Below are positions 60,509-64,000 of a stretch of 64,000 bases of DNA, piece by piece. Position 1 is the first letter of the stretch. Each line of letters begins with the position of its first letter. A model generated the notes under the pieces. It was not told where the DNA came from and ran no database searches. It saw only the letters and a program-made list of their open reading frames with translations. Location of the stretch: assembly GCF_001544695.2 (NCBI RefSeq), contig NZ_FCOM02000033.1:23589-87588 (forward strand), in the 5' to 3' direction. The DNA comes from Caballeronia arvi. Its GTDB lineage: Bacteria; Pseudomonadota; Gammaproteobacteria; Burkholderiales; Burkholderiaceae. Made by a program: the position numbers and the translations under genes.

Positions 60509-60514
60509 GCGGTG

Positions 60515-60770
60515 CGCCTTCGCTGCAGCGCGCTTCGTTGGTACCTTGCGCTGAGTTGCCAGCGCAGGCGGCTCCTCGTGTTGAACGGATGCGCGACCCC
60601 CGCGCAGCAGGGGTGAGCAAGCGTGACACCGAATCCGGGATCTCGGCTTCAGAGCGCGGCGTATCGAGCCAGTCAACCGGCAAGCCAAGGCGCTCCGTGA
60701 AACGGCTTGCTTCGACATCGTCCATGCGTTTCTTGCCACGTAGCCGATGAGCCATGTTGGACCCGCTCAA
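60515..60770 (-). pseudogene. Remnant of a DNA-binding (XRE-like) regulator, frameshifted
   Basis: On the minus strand SGSNMAHRLRGKKRMDDVEA and SRFTERLGLPVDWLDTPRSE fit the end of a lambda-repressor-like helix-turn-helix protein. At a GGGGG run near 60598 the sense moves to another frame (RASVQHEEPPALATQRKVPT), giving a likely one-base frameshift. A stop precedes the first codon, so the 5' part is lost. Family call is tentative. Confidence 0.45.
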
Positions 60771-60778
60771 TCACCTAT

Positions 60779-60988
60779 CTTCCTGTCCTGAGCTTCGATC
60801 ATCCTGTCCGGGACGGTCTGCTGCAGACTCTCGACGTCAGTCCGAAGCTTCCAGCGATCAACTACGTCGCGATGTACAAGGCCAACCGAGGAAGCGAACT
60901 CGTGTCCTCGTTCGTTCAGATGGCTCAGACGTGCTGCGACTTCTCCAACAAACTTTCGACCATCCCGGTGCGGGTGCATGAAAACTGA
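60779..60988 (+). pseudogene. Possible LysR-type regulator C-terminal remnant
   Basis: 70 codons (DHPVRDGLLQTLDVSPKLPA, then INYVAMYKANRGSELVSSFV) look like the last strands and helix of a LysR effector domain. No start, no DNA-binding part. Weak call. Confidence 0.3.
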
Positions 60989-61546
60989 TGCGGTTCTCAC
61001 GCGCGCCATCCGTGGCTGACCGCGACCGTTGTCGGAAACGGCGGCCACCGCTAGCCATGAATCTTTAAAAGGGTTTACCTCTAGGTGGAACTGCCAGGGC
61101 ATAGGATTGCCCTATGTGCGGCAAATAAAACTCGTATTTCCGCCATATCGCGCTTTCCAATAGAGTCCATTCAATGCAAAAACGGTTGTGCGATGCGCGC
61201 AGCAGAGACCTCGGTGGGCGAACCCGGCGGGGCTGCGAGAGTGGCAACCGGTCTTGTAGTTCTCGCACCACCGCAGCGAATGACGTCGCGCTCAAGGGTC
61301 AACAACATGAAGAAGTTATCGCCGGCTTTGAGTGAGTCCGGAGGCTCATATTTGCGCGGCCGGCAAACTCATGTCTAACGAGCCGACACGGTAGCAACGT
61401 CAAGCCGGTTGGTTGCGCCAGCGAATACAAAAATAAGAACTGAATCAAATCAAGCGGTCGAGCAACAGTGCTTGCTCTGAGATGCGTCGGTCGGCTGATC
61501 CGTTCGAAACAGGTGGGCCGTCTAATTAGAATTTCAGGAGACACAG
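60989..61546. other. 558-base gap before the KgtP-like gene
   Basis: No gene with family support is seen. The DNA looks like decayed coding sequence in its first half. Near the end stands the palindrome TCTAATTAGA (61521-61530), then CAGGAGACAC, the ribosome site of the next gene; the palindrome may be an operator or overlap the promoter. Confidence 0.4.
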
Positions 61547-62905
61547 ATGCAAAATGATCTAGGGCATTTCAGAATAGAAAGTGATTCGTCCCCGCCTTCC
61601 ACCTCGACGTCCGTCCGAGTAAAAGGAATTATCGGCGCCTGCTCAGGCAACCTCGTCGAATGGTTCGACTTCTTCATCTATGCGTACACGTCGATTTATT
61701 TCGCCGCGGCGTTCTTCCCATCTGGCAATCAGGTGAGTCAGCTTCTAGCGACTGCAGGTGTATTCGCCGTGGGATTTTTCATGAGGCCACTTGGAGGGTG
61801 GATATTCGGATGGATCGCGGACACCAGGGGTCGAAAGGTGTCGATGATCATCTCCGTCTTCATGATGTGTGCGGGCTCGCTACTGATTGCGCTGTTGCCG
61901 ACCTACCAGACGATCGGGATTGCCGCACCGGTGCTCCTGGTAGTCGCCCGTCTGATTCAGGGCTTGTCCGTGGGTGCAGAGTATGGGACTGGAGCAACAT
62001 ATCTCAGTGAAGCATCCGTGACCGGCCGCCGTGGCTTCTTCGGCTCGTTTCAGTACTTCACGATCATCTCTGGGCAACTACTTGCGTTACTCACGGTTGC
62101 CATTCTCCAGCATACCCTATCACTTGTTGAGTTGAAGGAGTGGGGATGGCGCATCCCGTTTTTCATGGGTGCGGCAAGCTCGATCGTGGTCGTCTATCTC
62201 CGGCGCTCGATGGTGGAGACTGCGTCAAGGCAGGACATGAAGCGTAAGGAAGCAGGGTCCATCTCGAGCTTGCTGCAGCACAAACGCGCCGTACTTCTCG
62301 TTCTTGCATTTACCGGTGGCGGGTCGCTGTATTTCTATACCTTCACAACCTACATGCAGAAGTTCCTGGTTGTTTCGGCCGGTATGTCGCCACAGGTGGT
62401 CAGCTTTGTCATGACTGCCTCGCTCATCTGCTTCATGCTTAGCCAGCCAATTCTCGGCTTAGTTGCGGACAAGATTGGAGTCAAAACGCACATGCTGCTG
62501 TTCTCCGGGCTGGCGACGTTGTTGGTTGTGCCGATCCTGTTCGCGCTGAAGACGGTCACGAGCCCATACATGGCCTTCGCGCTTGTTGCAGCGGGCCTGT
62601 TGATCGCATCGTTCTACACGCCGATTTCGGGCTTGGTAAAAGCCGACCTTTTTCCGCCCACCGTGCGTGCACTCGGTGTTGGCCTCCCATATGCGCTGGC
62701 GAATGCGACTTTCGGAGGAACGGCGGAGTATGTGGCCCTTTCCTTGCGCTCGGCGAACGTTGAATCGACGTTTTTCTACTACGTCGCGGTGCTCACGGGA
62801 ATAACCTTCGTGGCATCTCTCCTAATGCCTGATCTTGGCAAGCACGGCTATCTGGATGGAAGCGGAGAGATCGAGGCGAATACTGGATTGAGAAAACAAG
62901 GCTAG
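61547..62905 (+). CDS. kgtP: Alpha-ketoglutarate permease-like MHS-family transporter
   Basis: 452 residues. Nearly every KgtP mark is present: SGNLVEWFDFFIYAYTSIYF (first segment), RPLGGWIFGWIADTRGRK, QGLSVGAEYGTGATYLSEAS, LKEWGWRIPFFMGA, LYFYTFTTYMQKFLVVSAGM and ALGVGLPYALANATFGGTAE. KgtP is a proton symporter for C5 dicarboxylates such as 2-oxoglutarate. It lies between remnant DNA and a second etfBA pair. Import of 2-oxoglutarate or a similar dicarboxylate is the best prediction. Confidence 0.85.
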   Translation: MQNDLGHFRIESDSSPPSTSTSVRVKGIIGACSGNLVEWFDFFIYAYTSIYFAAAFFPSGNQVSQLLATAGVFAVGFFMRPLGGWIFGWIADTRGRKVSMIISVFMMCAGSLLIALLPTYQTIGIAAPVLLVVARLIQGLSVGAEYGTGATYLSEASVTGRRGFFGSFQYFTIISGQLLALLTVAILQHTLSLVELKEWGWRIPFFMGAASSIVVVYLRRSMVETASRQDMKRKEAGSISSLLQHKRAVLLVLAFTGGGSLYFYTFTTYMQKFLVVSAGMSPQVVSFVMTASLICFMLSQPILGLVADKIGVKTHMLLFSGLATLLVVPILFALKTVTSPYMAFALVAAGLLIASFYTPISGLVKADLFPPTVRALGVGLPYALANATFGGTAEYVALSLRSANVESTFFYYVAVLTGITFVASLLMPDLGKHGYLDGSGEIEANTGLRKQG

Positions 62906-62982
62906 CGACTGCGAAGCCATCTTAGGCGGATGAAAGTTGATCGCCTCGAATTTGAGCAGGCGACGTTAAAAGGGAGACGATC

Positions 62983-63732
62983 TTGAGGATTTTGATACCA
63001 GTCAAGCGCGTGGTCGACTACAACGTGAAGGTCCGCGTGAAGTCGGATAACACGGGAGTCGATATCGCCAACGTGAAGATGTCGATGAACCCGTTCGACG
63101 AGATCGCCGTGGAAGAGGCGGTCCGGTTGAGGGAAGCGGGTGTTGCTACCGAAGTGATCGCCGTGTCGTGCGGCGTGACGCAATGTCAGGAGACGTTGCG
63201 CACGGCGTTGGCTATTGGCGCGGATCGCGCTGTGCTGGTGGAAACGGACGCAGAGTTGCAACCGCTCGCCGTGGCCAAACTGCTCAAAGCATTGGTCGAT
63301 CAGGAAAAGCCTGAGCTCGTGATTCTCGGCAAGCAGGCGATCGACGACGATTCGAATCAGACCGGGCAGATGCTCGCTGCACTGGCGGGTTTGCCGCAAG
63401 CGACGTTCGCATCGAAGGTCGTGATCGCCGATGGTAAAGCGACGGTATCGCGTGAAGTCGATGGCGGCGCGGAGACGCTGTCGCTGAAGCTACCCGCAGT
63501 CGTGACGACGGACCTGCGTCTGAACGAGCCGCGCTATGTGACGCTGCCCAACATCATGAAGGCGAAGAAGAAGCCGCTGACGACGGTGAAGCCTGCGGAC
63601 TTGGGCGTCGATGTCACGCCGCGTCTGAAGACGCTGAAGGTTACCGAGCCGCCCAAGCGCAGTGCGGGCGTCATGGTGCCGGACGTGAAGACGCTGGTCG
63701 AGAAACTGAAGAACGAAGCGAAGGTGATCTGA
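62983..63732 (+). CDS. etfB: Electron transfer flavoprotein beta subunit, copy 2
   Basis: 249 residues from a TTG (62983) after GGGAGACGAT, the same ribosome site as copy 1. It differs from copy 1 (58012-58761) at nine positions by my count: three in the first five residues, three around residues 25-28, and three single ones later. All catalytic segments are alike, so it is probably functional. The unusual TTG start should lower its translation compared with copy 1. Confidence 0.9.
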   Translation: MRILIPVKRVVDYNVKVRVKSDNTGVDIANVKMSMNPFDEIAVEEAVRLREAGVATEVIAVSCGVTQCQETLRTALAIGADRAVLVETDAELQPLAVAKLLKALVDQEKPELVILGKQAIDDDSNQTGQMLAALAGLPQATFASKVVIADGKATVSREVDGGAETLSLKLPAVVTTDLRLNEPRYVTLPNIMKAKKKPLTTVKPADLGVDVTPRLKTLKVTEPPKRSAGVMVPDVKTLVEKLKNEAKVI

Positions 63733-63734
63733 CC

Positions 63735-64000
63735 ATGACGAGTCTCATCATTGCAGAACACGATAACGCCTCGATCAAGGCAGCGACGCTGAATACGGTT
63801 GCGGCGGCTGCGAAGATTGGCGGCGATGTTCACGTGCTTGTTGCAGGTTCGAACGCGCAAGGCGCGGCGAATGCTGCGGCGAAGATCGCGGGCGTGGCGA
63901 AAGTGCTGCTCGCCGATGCGCCCCAACTCGCCGATGGCCTCGCGGAAAACATCGAAGGCACGGTGCTGAACATCGCGAAGGATTACTCGCACATTCTGGC
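63735..64000 (+). CDS. etfA: Electron transfer flavoprotein alpha subunit, copy 2 (cut by window edge)
   Basis: The first 88 codons are visible (MTSLIIAEHDNASIKAATLN). They differ from copy 1 at nine positions, mostly Ile/Val exchanges, a higher rate than in etfB. The FAD domain lies outside the window. Spacing to etfB is two bases, as in copy 1. Confidence 0.9.
   Translation, partial: MTSLIIAEHDNASIKAATLNTVAAAAKIGGDVHVLVAGSNAQGAANAAAKIAGVAKVLLADAPQLADGLAENIEGTVLNIAKDYSHIL

Noticed and set aside
61065..61378. Small open frames in the gap before the KgtP-like gene
   Set aside because: No ribosome sites, no recognisable domain; the DNA looks decayed.
1..64000. tRNA, rRNA, CRISPR arrays, intact insertion sequences, replication origin
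   Set aside because: I looked for cloverleaf-type tRNA sequences, regularly spaced repeats, transposase motifs and DnaA-box clusters and saw none that I could support by eye.

Overview
The window is GC-rich, tightly packed bacterial DNA that looks like a Burkholderiaceae beta-proteobacterium (Burkholderia, Paraburkholderia or Caballeronia type). The evidence is a 16-stranded-type porin ending in Phe, RhlE, many MFS/IclR/GntR catabolic modules, GGAG-type ribosome sites and ATGA gene overlaps. No rRNA, tRNA, CRISPR array or intact insertion sequence was seen. Almost everything is accessory carbon catabolism, arranged as separate substrate modules, each with its own regulator and importer.

Layout. 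(1) 1-12.3 kb: a minus-strand operon (PcaC-like, PcaD-like, CoxG, three-subunit molybdenum hydroxylase, crotonase, UbiD-type decarboxylase cut by the left edge), divergent from a GntR/FCD regulator, then an MFS importer, an NCS2 permease and a porin. This is probably a route for an aromatic or heteroaromatic carboxylate. (2) 12.4-14.2 kb: RhlE helicase and a small hypothetical gene. (3) 14.4-24.9 kb: a deoxyribose-type operon (DeoC, double-domain ALDH16-like dehydrogenase, FucU/RbsD mutarotase, sugar kinase, ABC importer) closed by a hairpin and followed by an opposing DeoR gene. A TGTTA-N6-TAACA operator stands in front of deoC. (4) 25.0-33.7 kb: TetR regulator, then hydrolase, VOC protein, aryl-AMP/CoA ligase, maleate isomerase, salicylyl-CoA-5-hydroxylase-like flavoprotein and an AAHS aromatic-acid importer. 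(5) 33.7-39.6 kb: MFS importer, ADP-forming acyl-CoA synthetase, acyl-CoA dehydrogenase, divergent IclR regulator. (6) 39.7-47.3 kb: PuuC-like aldehyde dehydrogenase, MFS, PuuB/DadA-like oxidase and a DHDPS-family protein, tied together by two nearly identical promoters, ending in a deletion scar that truncates a GabP-like permease and a LysR gene. (7) 47.6-50.3 kb: isocitrate lyase, a membrane protein and a citrate-synthase-family remnant. (8) 50.5-60.2 kb: a ten-gene operon (MaoC, MFS, MmgE/PrpD, acyl-CoA dehydrogenase, CaiB/BaiF CoA-transferase, GntR, CitE-like lyase, EtfB, EtfA, DUF2889) that reads as a branched or C5 dicarboxylate route. (9) 60.3-61.0 kb: abutting gene fragments, including a piece of rpoD. 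(10) 61.5-64 kb: a KgtP-like importer and a second etfBA pair, cut by the right edge.

How the parts work together. Modules 1, 4, 6 and 8 each contain importer, activation or oxidation enzymes, lower-pathway enzymes and a regulator or regulatory site. Their predicted products (acetyl-CoA, pyruvate, fumarate, glyoxylate or acetate) feed central metabolism, where isocitrate lyase and ETF would be needed. The substrates are inferred from family membership and gene neighbourhood only. The most promising less-described systems are the maleate-forming aromatic cluster (module 4), the deo operon with ALDH16 (module 3), and the paired-promoter amine module (module 6).
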